A stretch of 64,000 bases of DNA, taken from Isoetes taiwanensis. Its lineage: Eukaryota > Streptophyta > Lycopodiopsida > Isoetales > Isoetaceae. A program made the position numbers and the translations under genes. A model generated the notes under the pieces. That model saw only the letters and a program-made list of their open reading frames with translations. It was not told the origin of the DNA and did not search any database. Of this stretch, positions 22,171 to 33,491 are shown in pieces (position 1 is the stretch's first letter; every line of letters begins with the position of its first letter). The stretch spans positions 744,001-808,000 of the forward strand of contig JAJEKV010000075.1 in NCBI GenBank assembly GCA_021234155.1. The letters run 5' to 3'.

Positions 22171-23437
22171 CAATTTCCGCCTTTGACGCCGATCACTGTA
22201 ATTGGGGTTGAGCCGGTATCGCCGCTTGCTATACTTTGGACGGCATCCGATTTGGTAGGAATGGTGAGTTCCCCAAGGCTTTGTTGATTCCCCTAACATC
22301 TCGGTAGCTCCGTGCTTAAAATATGTTTGAACTTTTGAAAAGCATGACGGCCCCGTTACGATAGGGGTTGGAAGATTGGTAGCAAGGCGGACCGGCGGAT
22401 TGTTGCCTACGCCCACGATCTCGACTTCGTGAGTCTGAATATGGGGTATCACTTCGTGTCCGACAATGTGTGCGTGAGGTTGAAGCATAACAGATGCGTG
22501 GCACTCTCTGCGTGGTGAAAAAGAGAGGTTGCCGAAGTTTCATCAAGCAGGTTGCTTCATGATGACCAGCGGGACAGCTACAGAGCCGCAGGAGATTCCA
22601 CATCTGAAAAGTGATCAACCCGCTGAATTCGATTGCAAGGAGCCGTAAGGGTCAAGCAAAGCAGCCACCGTCCGTCCCCCATCAAGGGTCATTTCTCCCC
22701 AAGGATCAAAGATATTCGGGTAGGATGACAGAGGCGCACTCGCAGTGGAGCCCGAACTTGATAGATATTTTGGGCGCCCCTCGAATCTGGGTGTTTGGAG
22801 AGAGGGTTTAGCATTGTCGATTTTAAAATGATTTTGCATGTTTCCAAGTCCATGGTGGCATTGAGGTGACCATCCGTGATGACTAACCGATCCGCGGGCC
22901 CAAAGAATGGATACTCTTGGCCCGGGCGGAGAAAAGGTCTCCGACCAACATTTCATAATCACCGGATCTTCTCCAGCCTTCCAAACACCAAATTCCAAGG
23001 GGAATCGAGATCACCAATGTTGATGTGAAGAAGAGGCGCGACGCCTTGAGGGTCGCGTGGATATGGCCATTAGCCAATTTGATGTCATATGGGGCACGAT
23101 AGAGTTGTTTGATGCCCATTTGTTTGCGGAGTTTATCCGCGGATGAGATTGACCGCTTACCTCCGGCCAATTTGAACATGATTGACTTGTTGATTGCCCA
23201 CCCCGCATGTACCGTGGGAGTAGAGGTAGCAAATGCCCCAACCAAAACAAATGGGAGTGGTAACCGGTCCTTGAGAGCGTGACGAGTTTCAAAATTGTGG
23301 CCAAACTTAAAGGAATTTTGATTTTTGCTAGTTCCTCTTGGAGTTCCGTGAGGCACATGAGAAAAAGGATCTGGGCCGGATCCACAGGTCTTTGGAGTGC
23401 GTGGTAATGAAGCAAAGAACTTCTTTGAGTAGGTCAA
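22171..23437 (-). pseudogene. RE-C protease region and linker, frameshifted
   Basis: Minus strand. KQMGIKQLYRAPYDIKLANG and a remnant of the protease active-site region (reading KLAGGK where RE-B has IDGGS) are followed by LSSYPNIFDPWGEMTLD, all collinear with RE-B 51904-52540. CAA codons occur here where RE-B has stops. Many indels. Confidence 0.65.
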
Positions 23438-25520
23438 CCTCGGCAGCCTATATTTGGATATGTCCGAGAGCGTGGAAGTTGAGACGTGGAAGGGGCTTCT
23501 TGTCTTTGTTGAGCTCGAGTAGTGGCATGAACATTAGCCAACGTCGCGCCTTCAAAGAGCCTTGCATGAGGTTCGTAATGCTTTGGCGAACTTTAGGCAT
23601 CACATGCGGCATGAGTTTCTCCAAGTCGCAAAGTGAACCTTTTTTTTCTTCTTCATGAGGTATGGTGTCGACAAAGAAAGGCGTGTTGCGTACCATTAGG
23701 AATAATGGGTAAGGGACGCGGACGCCTCGGTCCGGGCGCGGAAACCAAACCAACCCAATTTGATGGTCGGACCGGAGGATTAAGAGCCCGAAAAATTTCT
23801 TCCCCGCGTTTGTTGATCCATCCGAGGTTGATTGGCGTGGAGCTGGTTGATAGCGCGATTGCCGAGGCGCTGCGAGGTGGCTTCCGGGAACAGACGCGCC
23901 TTGTTTGCCATTAGCAATCCGAGAGTTGGTAGGCCGTGAGGCGGACCGATGTGGTCCGATTTGTGCCGAAAGCCGCACCCGAACTTGTGGAAGTTGAGGA
24001 CACGCCGTGGGTATGACCCCATTCGTGATGCTGATAACACCGAAGCTTTTGGATCAAAAGGAGGACGTGTTGGGTCCCCGCTGTTGCCCCCGCTGTCGAT
24101 AGAGTTGATTGGGTTGCGCCGCAGCGGGTGACCGCCGATATTGCGATTGGTGCCGAGGTGTGGTTTGCACTTGATAAACCATCTTGTTGCGAAAAGGTGT
24201 AGGATGGGTGCGAGTGCACTCTTCCGCGGCATGATTGCACATGTTGCATCTTTTACAATGAGGCGGGCCATTGGTGGAGTTGCACTCATTCGCCAAGTGG
24301 CCTTGATATTTGCGCATATGGCACCAGATCCGATCGCTACCGCGGATTGGCGTGTTGAGGTTGAACAAAGAGCCGGGGAACCATGACGGGTGGAATGAAA
24401 GGGAGCTCTCCGAAGAGCCACGCCACGGAGGAAACATTGATCGAAAGTGATTGACAAGATCGATAGCCCGCCCAAAGGTCTTCTACGCAGTATTCACCAT
24501 GAGTCGGATAGCCGGAGGAAGTCCTTGGAGAAACCGCACCAAGATCCGGCTCGTGGGGTACTCCTTGAGCTTGGCTGAGCGGCGAATGTGAAGTCGACCG
24601 CAAAATCCCCGGCAGACTGCGGGCTCTTGTTGAAGGTCATTGAGTTTTTTGAGATGAAGCTGATCATCATCCGTGGTCCCATAGTGAGAAAGAAAAGCAG
24701 TTCTCATTGACCAATCTTGTTTCCAGTGGCTTTTGTTGGACATGAGCCATTGATGAGCCCTTGATGAGGGGAGCCACGCAGTGTGGTGGAAAAGATGTGG
24801 AATTTCAGTTGAGGTTGCGCATGACCATTCAGGACAGCCAGAGCCTCAAATTCTTCCATGTGGGCCTGAGCACTTTGGTCTAAGGGTTTGCCTTTCGTGT
24901 TGCCAAAGGTAGGATAAGTCAGCTTAAGGGTCTGAAAGGTAGAGGTAAAAGTGCTGGGCTGGACAGGAACATGATAGTGAGGATATTGAGGTGGAGTTGG
25001 CGGTGGCATGGTGCCTGAAAGACCCTGATGAAGGGGTTGCGGAGGTGGAGGTACTGGAGGTGCCTGATCATTGGTTTTGAGGTCGGTAAGGTTGTAAACA
25101 GGAAGAGTGGTGGGAAATGTAGCTGGGGAGGAGCAAAAGAGACATGTGGATATCCCTGTCCACCCGTAGGAGATGATGGTTGTGAAGGCAGAGGCGTATG
25201 GCCAGAAGACTGATGGATGAAGGCATGTTCTGGGGTATGAAAGTAAGGTTGAGCAGGTTGAGCCGGATAGGGCTCCTGATAGTGATGAGGAGACTGAGGC
25301 TGTGAGCAATGTTTGCACGCTTTGAGGCGAGAATTTGACGAGACATGACCCGAGGGGTGGGTGGCGCCGACCGAGCCCTAGACCAAATGTGGCCTCCCTC
25401 AATGTCATAAGCGCATCCATACATGTCACGCAATGCCTTCCTTCGATGATGGCGCCCAAGCCAGACGCCGTCAGGAAAGAAGTTCTTCCGGCGTGAAGTT
25501 TCTACGCATATTGCATGTAA
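23438..25520 (-). pseudogene. RE-C gag, frameshifted
   Basis: Minus strand. It includes TLKLTYPTFGNTKGKPLDQS and AQAHMEEFEALAVLNGHAQP from the capsid-like domain, and zinc-knuckle remnants WCHMRKYQGHLANECNSTNG and KRCNMCNHAAEECTRTHP. The first cysteine position of the first knuckle is kept but CX2C has become CX2R. Collinear with RE-B gag at 53209-54933. Confidence 0.75.
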
Positions 25521-25560
25521 AGAAAGGAAAATCGAATCGCACTCCGGCAAAATGCAATGT

Positions 25561-26155
25561 TGTTTAGGGTCCGGTTCGGGAACTCCCGCACGGCAGCCCT
25601 TTGTGAGGACCCTTGATCTAACAGAGAATCCGGGACTATGTCACGGGATTTGCAAGAAGAGAACAAGAAGAAGAAAAACGTAATGTAAGAGAACAATGAG
25701 AGGAAAATGATAAGCTTTCTTGATATCAATGATGAACATACATGAGCTCTCGCAATGGAGAGAAGACCAAGAGAGACAAGACTCAAAACTCATCTAAAAC
25801 TCATGTGCTAGCTCTACTCATATATATAGTACAATGGCCTTTCGCCCAATATAGACACTCCGACCGATCTCTGCGCCAACTCCCGGAAGGAGGCCTGATT
25901 TGCAGAATGTTGGCGGTGCCTCTTGAAGTGCCTAGAATCACGGCCGACGCCGACGCGGGCGGTGACGGGCAGCCACTTGTCCGAGCGGGCGCCTTTGTTG
26001 ACGGGACGCAGGCTTTGATCAGCGTGGGTCTCAGCGGCTTGGTCTTCTCACGAGCCTTGGACGACCGACCCGCGCCTGCCTCGGGATCCTTGAGCTTGAC
26101 TTGGTCCGTCAGATATGATGAATAGTCCCTGTACTGTGAGGCACAGTGACTAACA
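25561..26155 (-). repeat. RE-C 5' LTR
   Basis: 595 bp, collinear with 9497-10096 but with many substitutions and small deletions. The transcription start side faces lower coordinates. No canonical TGG-type primer-binding site is seen next to it; the internal side reads (minus) ACATTGCATTTTGCCGG. Confidence 0.9.
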
Positions 26156-26552
26156 AATAAGGCCCCCCGATCTCAGGTGCTTATGAAGCAGCTCATCCAA
26201 CTCAACTGCTCCACATGTTGTGGCATCCAGAATGTAGAGAATCCAGGACTCACGGGCTCCCTCACAAATGCCAAGCTTTTCCTCAAAATATGGTTTGAGG
26301 TCACTCTTAAACTGCCATATGTCTTCGTCATTCAGCACTCGCCTTAGAGTTTGTATCATTATTGTCTCAGTTTTAACCCAAAGAAGGGCCTCGAGAGTCT
26401 CCTTGTGCGTCATTGGCCGTGTACCTTCCGGAACCTCTCGGACATGTCCCCCTTCATGATGTTTCTTCACCAGATAATCTGTTATGGACATCAGACAATT
26501 TGTTAAAGTAAACAGTAAATAATGAATAGAACCCTTGGAAAGAGCCCAAGGT
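26156..26552 (-). pseudogene. Host-like exon fragment between RE-C and the LINE
   Basis: On the minus strand an acceptor-like GTCCATAACAG is followed by an open exon of about 330 nt reading KKHHEGGHVREVPEGTRPMT and on through VLNDEDIWQFKSDLKPYFEE and YILDATTCGAVELDELLHKH, stopping only inside the LTR. It looks like a genuine exon with intron sequence upstream. The family is not recognised. The partner half of this exon is not found on the other side of RE-C, so the locus was rearranged, or the piece was brought in with RE-C. Confidence 0.5.
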
Positions 26553-26874
26553 GGGTAAAAGCATGTTAGGGTGTACCACTTTTGGAACCTGCAAAAGTAC
26601 ATACACTAGGTACTTCTGAACTGGGTACTTTCTCATTTTTCTTTTCATTAAAACTAATACAAAAATCCAAAATAAAAGTCAAGGACATGGTAATATTCAA
26701 AGTTAAGATAAAGATAATGCTATCGGAGATCAATATATATATAAAAAGTTCTAAAACATACCTTATATTGAGATATTATACAGGTACCCAGTACCCAGTC
26801 CTGGCTACCTTTTTAGGTACCTTTTTAGTCACTAAATAATACTTTTTAAGGGACACCCTAACATGCTTTTACCC
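26553..26874. mobile_element. Small TIR element (MITE-like), 322 bp
   Basis: Perfect 22-bp terminal inverted repeats (GGGTAAAAGCATGTTAGGGT plus GT, and the complement ending ACCC). Both sides are flanked by AGGT (26549-26552 and 26875-26878), a possible 4-bp target duplication. The interior is AT-rich with many GGTACC/GTACT words. The right TIR overlaps a chance continuation of the LINE ORF2 reading frame (WVKAC stop). The superfamily is uncertain because 4-bp duplications are unusual. Confidence 0.75.
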
Positions 26875-27990
26875 AGGTATCCCATCCTCTGTCATAGCTA
26901 GAGCCCTTTTTCATTCTGTGCGCCATAGCTGCCTCTGCTAACTCTAATTGAAGAGTTGTTTTTAGAGAGTTCAGATCTGGAGGAGAGTGATTGATAGCTA
27001 CACTGTTTCTATGCTTCCAGATCGACCATAGACAGAGGGTTCTAATTGTATCCAGAAAAGGAGAGCCATTTGCAAGGAATTCAAAAAGATCAGACTCTAG
27101 AGTAGGGGTTGCACCTATATGGGGGCCAATCCAGTTCCAGAAAGAAGACAACCAGGGACAGAGAAAAATATGACGAGATGTTTCTGGCTGTCCACATCCT
27201 AGAGGGCATGTGTCCACTACTTGATCATTATATCTGGCTCGGAATGTATTGGATTTGAGACTCCTATTCAACACTAGCCATCTAAAAAGGATAACCTTTT
27301 TTGCACATTGTAGTTTCCAGCCTTTTTTGATAGCTCGAACAGCTTCTACATCCGGGCAATTCCATTGAGTAGCAACTTTTGTCTCCTGTGAATCCAACAG
27401 AATAGAGTAAAGTTTGGCTACTTTATAGCCACCTCCATCCAGAGCCCAATTTTGCTCCTTTATTTCAGTGCCTGGCCATCTATGGGGTCGGGTTAGTGCA
27501 TTATAGATACTTCTGTTAGAGCTTGAATCCTGCACAAGTGTGGAGATTTCCTGCTTTGTTCTCCATCTGCCCTCCCTCACCATGCTGCCAACAGTGTTTA
27601 AACCTTTAAGAGTCCATCTTTATACTTTCTAGGGTGTTTCAGAGCAAGACACCCATCTTCCTCATCTGCCAATCCCTGATGCCAAAAGAAATTGAATTCT
27701 TTTGAAACGTTCTCAATTGGATATGCTTTGAAGCATACCGAGACTTTATTCCAAGCTTGTATGATCCTCTTCATGATAGTTGAAGTACCTGCACCAGGAT
27801 TAAGCTGGTAAAAAGCAGAATCAGGCAATTGATGAGCAGTAGAAGGGCTCCCAACCAATGACGTTTTCCCTATCCAATACCTGACCAACTCAAGTGCTGG
27901 GGACTTTGTTGGTGATGTTAAACATCTCCAAACCTGTTTTGCTGCCAGTACCTGTGCCTGCAGGAAGAGATCTTTGCACCCCCTCCCCCT
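26875..27990 (-). pseudogene. LINE ORF2 C-terminal part (zf-RVT region), frameshifted
   Basis: Minus strand. One frame (27888-27598) reads MVRYWIGKTSLVGSPSTA, then a second (27583 onward) with KVILFRWLVLNRSLKSNTF, the cysteine-rich DTCPLGCGQPETSRHIFLCP (a C...C...H...C cluster typical of the reverse-transcriptase zinc-binding domain of plant LINEs) and LCLWSIWKHRNSVAINH. At least two frame changes. The frame is cut by the small TIR element at 26874; its natural end is found at 9400-9496. Confidence 0.8.
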
Positions 27991-27999
27991 CAGCTTCTT

Positions 28000-30636
28000 C
28001 TACATGCTTTTCGTGCAGAGTATCATGAATGGACTCACAAATTCTGACTTGTCTCCCCCTTCCACGTCCACCCCTGGCAGAGCTAGATGTTGCCAACCAA
28101 CCATATGTGAACCCTGCCAGATGAATTCCTTCATGATTATCTCCAAATCCTTGTAAGTTCTTTTAGCTGCAACTATTGCTGAGGAGAAGTAAACATGGGA
28201 GCTTGCAATGACACTGTTAATAATCTCCACCCTACCAGCCAAGGAAAGAGTTTTGGGGTACATCTGCAACTTCTTCTTGATTTTGGTAATTATGGGTTCC
28301 CACAACCCATGTAGACTCATGTTGAGAGCCAAAGGTAATCCAAGTAATTTTGTAGCAGACTGATATCCACATACCTTGATTCCCTCAATGAGATCCTCTT
28401 GGCTATCAGAGATTATGGCACATTTTTCCTTATTCAGCAACACTCCAGATGCCTTCCCAAACTTGTCCATTGCCAACAGAAAGTTTCGGATATGATCTCC
28501 ATGCCTTTTTAAAAACACAAATGTGTCATCTGCATACTGCATAGCTGATAGAGTCTGGTTTGTATCAGGAAGCTTGAGACAGCTGATCTTGTCCTCCTGT
28601 TGCAATCTCATTATGACCCTAGTAACCATCTCAGCTACAATCAAAAAAAGGTAGGGAGCTAGGGGGCAACCCTGTCTAACCCCCCTTTTACACTCAAAAA
28701 ATTTGGATGGTGTACCATTGACCAATACAGCTGAGCATCCTGTAACATTAAGCCCTGCAATCTTTTTTATTACAGCCTCAGAGAATCCCATTTGGGCCAT
28801 GGCTCTGTATAAGAAATCCCAGTCAATAGTGTCATAGGCTCTTCTAAAGTCAAGTTTTAGAAGCACACACTCTTGTCCTGAGAGCCTATTCCAGTGTAAA
28901 CCTTCATAGGCACCAGTGAAATTATCTAGAATACTTCTCCCAGGTAGAAAACCTGACTGGACTGGGTTGATCTTTGCCTGTAAAATTTTCTTCAGTCTAT
29001 TTGCAAAGATTTTAGCTATAATTTTGTATGCAGCATTGGTTAATGAAATGGGCCTCCAATCTGAAAAGGTGGCAGGCTTGTCAACTTTTGGAACCAAGGC
29101 TATTAATCCAGCATTTATAGCAGGGTGCAGTCTTTCAGCTTGCCATGCTCCTTGCACAAAAGTTGTGAGGTCTTTACCCATTACATTCCAGAAGTGTTCA
29201 AAGAATTCTGGAGGTAAACCATCCGGCCCTGGGCTTTTCCCATGTGCCATGCTCCTGATTACTCCAAGGATTTCATTCTCCACTGGGATTGCCAATAACT
29301 GATCCTCTTCTATGGGCAAATCCTTGGGACCAAGGAAATCAAAGAATTCTTCCATGCTTTCATTATCAGCAGGCTTGGCTGAGAAGAGTTCTTTGTATTT
29401 ACTGAAAAACAGCTCCTGGATTTCTTCTTGTTTGGACAACTCTTGCTGATTATCTGCCCTGACTAAAACTATCCCATTATTCATCATTCTGTTTTTGGCA
29501 GCTCTGAAGAAGAACTTGGAGCTGCAGTCATCCATCAAATTGATGTATAATCCTCTGCTTTTGATTGCCAAGCTTCTTGCTTCATGTTCTTATATTAATT
29601 TGACCTTTCTCTCCAAGACTTCTTCTCTTTGCTGTAGAACCAAATTAGTTTTGTCCAAGAAAAGATCTTGTCTGACCTGCTTCATCTCCAGGTAGATCTC
29701 TGTTTTTTCCTGTTTCTTTTTCCTGCTCCATTCTTTACCCCATTGTTTGTTCCAATTTTTGATCTGTTTGTTCCTGTTGACAAACTCCTTCATTGAACCA
29801 CTTGCATTTAAAGCTGTCAAGGAGCCATAGTACCTTGTGAAATCTTCACAAAATTGCTTATTGTTCAATAAGCTACTGTTGAACTTGAATGGTGTATCTA
29901 CAGGCCTGTTCTGAGGTATATTACCCGTGTTCAGAACTTGGGGGTAGTGATCTGAGATAGAATTGCCACAATCACTATTTATAGTCAAGTTATCCCATCC
30001 AATCAGAGTGGATATATTTGTATAAAATCTATCAAGAAGACAATATACCCTATCTACTCCCTTCCTCTTGTTACACCATGAATAGGCATATGAGGAGGAT
30101 GGGGCTTGATACACCAAATTATGTGTCAACTCCTCCCATGTGCTTCTTTCTCCCCTTGACATGTTTAGCTTTTTACCTGCCTTTTGTTCCCAGGAAGGTG
30201 TGTTGTTAAAGTCTCCACCTAAAATCCAATTATTGATATTCTGTATCTGTAACCATTCTGACATGTCTTTCCATTGTTTTTCTCTTTCATCAGGGGAGGT
30301 CGAGGCATAAACATTAATAATGCCCACTTGCTCTTTCTCTATTTCCAGAAATGCCACCTGCCATCTGCCCGAGGGATGTACAAAAGAATTAAGTTTTTTA
30401 ATTCCAGTCACTCCATTCCATGCAATGCATATACCATCTTTGGTGCCATCAGCTGGAGCCCAGATAGAATCCCCATTGGGATAGATCCAATTTCCCAAAT
30501 TTGATGCTTCAAATGTTGGGAGTCTGTGTTCCTGAAGGAGAATTATGTCTGCTTTGAACTCTTTGATGGCAATTAGAGCCCTCTTTCTCTTCAGAGGACC
30601 CTTGATACCTCTCAAATTCCAGGAAACTATCCTCAT
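28000..30636 (-). pseudogene. LINE ORF2: AP endonuclease and reverse transcriptase
   Basis: One minus-strand frame from the ATG at 30636 to about 28060 with a single TAA at 29590. The endonuclease is N-terminal: RIVSWNLRGIKGPLKRKRA, ILLQEHRLP with the metal-binding Glu, WILGGDFNN and SISDHYPQ (SDH motif). The RT follows with DGLPPEFFEHFW, PVQSGFLPGRSILDN, KLDFRRAYDTIDWDFLY, RQGCPLAPYLF and the catalytic QYADDTFVF (YADD at 28525-28536). A frameshift near 28060 ends it. The TAA follows KVKLI and precedes EHEAR and may derive from CAA. It would nick target DNA and prime reverse transcription from the 3' tail (family knowledge). Confidence 0.9.
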
Positions 30637-30689
30637 TGGAGTTTGGCACTTCTGGTGACAGGCCCATTCTCCCTTGGAGTGTAGAACTT

Positions 30690-32646
30690 CTTTTTCCTTT
30701 TACCAGTTAGTGGTAAAGAGGTGACAAAGGATTGTACACCATTTTTTCCTTCACCTTCACTATCCTCTTCATCATCCCAAAATCTCCCTGACAATCTAGA
30801 TGTGGGATCTTTTAATTCTTTCAGCTGTGCAGCTGGTGTCTTAAAAACTTCAATTCTCCCCCAGTTTTTTCTACCAACTCTTGGCCTGAAGGGCTTAAAA
30901 GTCTACCAATCTGCTCACAACATGTTCCCTGGCCCACTGGAGTTACAGGCCTTTGGGGCTGATTCCCCAATTCCTGGCCAGCTGGACTTACAGGTCTACC
31001 TGTGTGAGCAATATCAGTTGCTTGGCCTTCTGGTGTTACAGGCCTTTGGTTATAATCCAAGTTTGGGCCATTGATTTCTAGTTGAGGTAGCAGTTGTGGC
31101 GGATCCTCTCTTATTGCCACCCCCCCTTCAGAAAAAGTTCCATAACAGGGAGAGGGCTATCCCCTATTTGAAGCTCCAAAGAGGAGACTTTAGGAGAACT
31201 AGGTTCACCTTTCTCCCTAAAATCAAACAACTCCTCAGAGAAGGAGTAATCTCGGGGGGGATCTAGGGGAGAAATTGGCTCTCTTATCCTGATAGATAAG
31301 GATCTGCCTTCCTCAGGTACCTTGTCCTCCAAAATCCCCTTCCCTTTGAAGTCAGGGTTGTTTAGCACTTTAACTTTCGAAGAGTCTTCCAGAAACTGCA
31401 CTTTCTTTTTCCATTCACTTTTGAGTTTCTTTTCCATACTCTTGCCCGCTTCCAATCTTGCTTTTTCTTTCTCCTTTTCCTCCCTAATTCTTTGTTTTCT
31501 TCTTTTCCTTTTCTCACTGCCATTCTTATTCTGCCTTTCTGCTTTTCCTTTGTTCGGCGTGATCCAAATTCCCTCTTTTTGCTTGCCAACATTTTGTTCC
31601 ATGGGCGTCTCTTTGATTTCTTTGAATTTCATCCCTCCTTGACAAACCTTCCCACCATGCAATCTGATACCACATGCTGAACACGGCTGGGGAAGACCCT
31701 GCCAGGTAAGTTTCAGGGTTTTGGGACTACCAAAGTAGTCCACAAAATTAATGGCACCTGGAATTGGTTTGAGTAGATCAATTTGAGCCCAGACTTTAGG
31801 TGCCTTGTCCTGAGAAATTTCCCAGCTGATAATGTTTCCGGTCTGCTGAAATAGAGTAAGCAGAGATTGCTCATTCCAGTACATTGGATTGAGACCCTGC
31901 AATGTGGTCCATGCCGGATGAAAGAGTTCAGAGAAAGTTTGTGGGTCGAAAGAGGGGTACCATTTCTGGAAGAAAAATTGGGTGTTGGCCTTGGAAATGG
32001 TCCCCTATTTTAAGAGGAGGGTAGCTGTTTGACTGTTTCCACACTCGACCATAAAAAAAGGGAAGTCTATCCAGTATATACTGTTAATTACCACCCCCTG
32101 TTCCATCCTCTCTATTTCCCCTTTAATATATTGTAGCCTGACTCCTTCATGACGGATGCAACCTATCAAACCTCGAGATTTAAGGAATCTAAGCTTACTT
32201 TCAACAGCAGCATTTCTAAGTGGCTTACCAACAAAGACTGGCACTTTCTCAGTCAGAAGCTCTTTTCGCACATCTTCCTGCACCTGATTCGCGTACTCCA
32301 GTATTTGGTTGACTGCTTCCTTCTGCCTCTGCAATGTCCCGACTCCAGATGATCGCCTAGTGTTCACCATGTCCGTGATCGAGGTAAGAAAGTCTCCAAA
32401 TGCGACAAACTCTTTCACTTTCTCGCCCTTTTCGATCGCGGCCAAATGACTAGTGATCTCACGAATTTGGGCGTGCCCTTTTTTACTCAAGGTACGGATC
32501 AAATCTATCAGTTCTTCAGTATTCTGGTCTATATTCCCATCTGTCACTGTTATCCCTTTTTCCTTTAAGTTCACCTCTTTTTGCACACTTTCCAAGGCCT
32601 GTCCCACCTGACCTAACTGTCCCAACTGTTGCTTGCCCCCAGACAT
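30690..32646 (-). pseudogene. LINE ORF1, RNA-binding protein with CCHC knuckle
   Basis: ATG at 32646 (MSGGKQQLGQLG). The N-terminal half is helical and charged, then an in-frame TAG at 32005 and continuation with NPMYWNEQSLLTLFQQTGNI, the plant LINE ORF1 domain (DUF4283-like). The zinc knuckle PCSACGIRLHGGKVC (CX2CX4HX4C) follows, then a very lysine-rich linker. The frame stops at 31111 beside a G7 run. In the shifted frame it continues to about 30820 with four repeats of the form RPVTPEGQ, RPVSPAGQ, RPVTPVGQ and RLLSPSGQ, which I take as the true C-terminus. The protein should coat LINE RNA (family knowledge). Confidence 0.8.
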
Positions 32647-33094
32647 TCTTACCCCTATGCCCTACCATAAAAAAGCTGATTTTTTTATTATTTTCCAATC
32701 TTCCTTTTAATCTTTCCTAATCAAACACTATTGCCACCCCTGATCTAACTGTAGACTCTCACCACTATCTTACTGTCAACCCAAGAACAATGTGTATGAA
32801 AAATTCCTGCTGCAGTAGCATTCCTATCGCCTACAAACTCCCCTAGCCAAGATTCAAGGAGAAGCACCTCTGATTGTGGTATCACAGAGAAGATTGGGGT
32901 GAATAGTTCTTCAGGAAAGAATCGGTTGTGCACCAATCCTTCCCAAAGACTAGCACTGTCCCCCTCGAGCCAACCACAAGAAAATCTTTCTCCTTGGATC
33001 AAGACCGTGAAGAATTTCATGGTTTAGGGTATGGTGTGCTCTGTTCTCCCACCTGCGCTCCCGCCTGCGCTCCCGCCATTCCCCCCGCCTTTTT
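32647..33094 (-). other. LINE 5' UTR
   Basis: Between the 15-bp target duplication and the ORF1 ATG. Non-coding, with CTGCGCTCCCGC repeated at 33053-33076. In plant LINEs the promoter lies in this region (family knowledge); no individual element is recognised. Confidence 0.55.
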
Positions 33095-33109
33095 CAACTC
33101 TAGGCATTT
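33095..33109. repeat. LINE target-site duplication, 5' side
   Basis: CAACTCTAGGCATTT, exact partner of 9194-9208, marks the 5' boundary of the LINE. The sequence beyond it (CCACTTCGTAGCG) continues the pre-insertion locus. Confidence 0.85.
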
Positions 33110-33491
33110 CCACTTCGTAGCGATTCCAAGCTATTCAAGGCGCATTGTGCTTTGAAATCTGCTAGCGTTTTTGAGTTTAATCTTCTGTTCCAGGAGCCCA
33201 TACTACAATGAATCTGTCCAGTATCAAGTAAATCGACAATTGTTAATATAGATTGTGCATTTTTTCAATAAATACATATCTACTTCAATGGTCTGTATTC
33301 TGTTCTCTGCCATGTATATCCCTAAATGAAGGGGCTCAAAGTGGTTCTTTACTGTTGCATTGACTAAATGGTGCGAAGATGCATTTTAAGGCTTCCACAC
33401 TATGTGCCCTGGCTCTATTTGCAAAATGGACATGCATGCCTTCTCCTATTGACCCAAGTACAGCAATAGGCACAAGAATGCATAACATAGG
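33110..33491. other. Intergenic spacer between the LINE and RE-A
   Basis: Right flank of the LINE target site and left flank of RE-A. I see no gene. The last five bases (ATAGG, 33487-33491) would be the RE-A target duplication if the same five follow its right LTR beyond the window. Confidence 0.4.

Larger units (their letters stand above)
9497..26155 (-). mobile_element. RE-C: old Ty3/gypsy element, minus strand, with nested CACTA
   Basis: Two related LTRs of 600 and 595 bp (9497-10096 and 25561-26155) begin TGTTTAGGGTC and end ACTAACA in plus orientation, i.e. TG...CA on the element strand. Removing the 5.7-kb CACTA-like insert leaves about 11.0 kb, matching RE-B (about 11.3 kb without its insert). 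The order on the minus strand is gag, protease, RT, RNase H, integrase and an accessory ORF, all heavily frameshifted. The flanks differ (GCGAA left, AATAA right), so the expected 5-bp target duplication is missing. This points to a deletion or recombination after insertion. LTR divergence is visibly larger than in RE-B, so it is older. Confidence 0.85.
9209..33094 (-). mobile_element. L1-type LINE, minus strand, full length but interrupted
   Basis: The poly(T) tract (from 9206; poly(A) on the coding strand) is bounded by CAACTCTAGGCATTT at 9194-9208. The same 15 bases recur at 33095-33109 just beyond the 5' end. This pair is a target-site duplication and shows that the 3' UTR at 9209-9496 and the ORF1/ORF2 region at 26875-33094 were one insertion of about 6.5 kb. 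It was later opened by RE-C, an exon fragment and a small TIR element. Order on the minus strand: 5' UTR, ORF1 with CCHC knuckle, ORF2 with endonuclease, RT and C-terminal zinc-finger region, 3' UTR, poly(A). Both ORFs carry stops and frameshifts, so this copy is dead. Confidence 0.85.
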
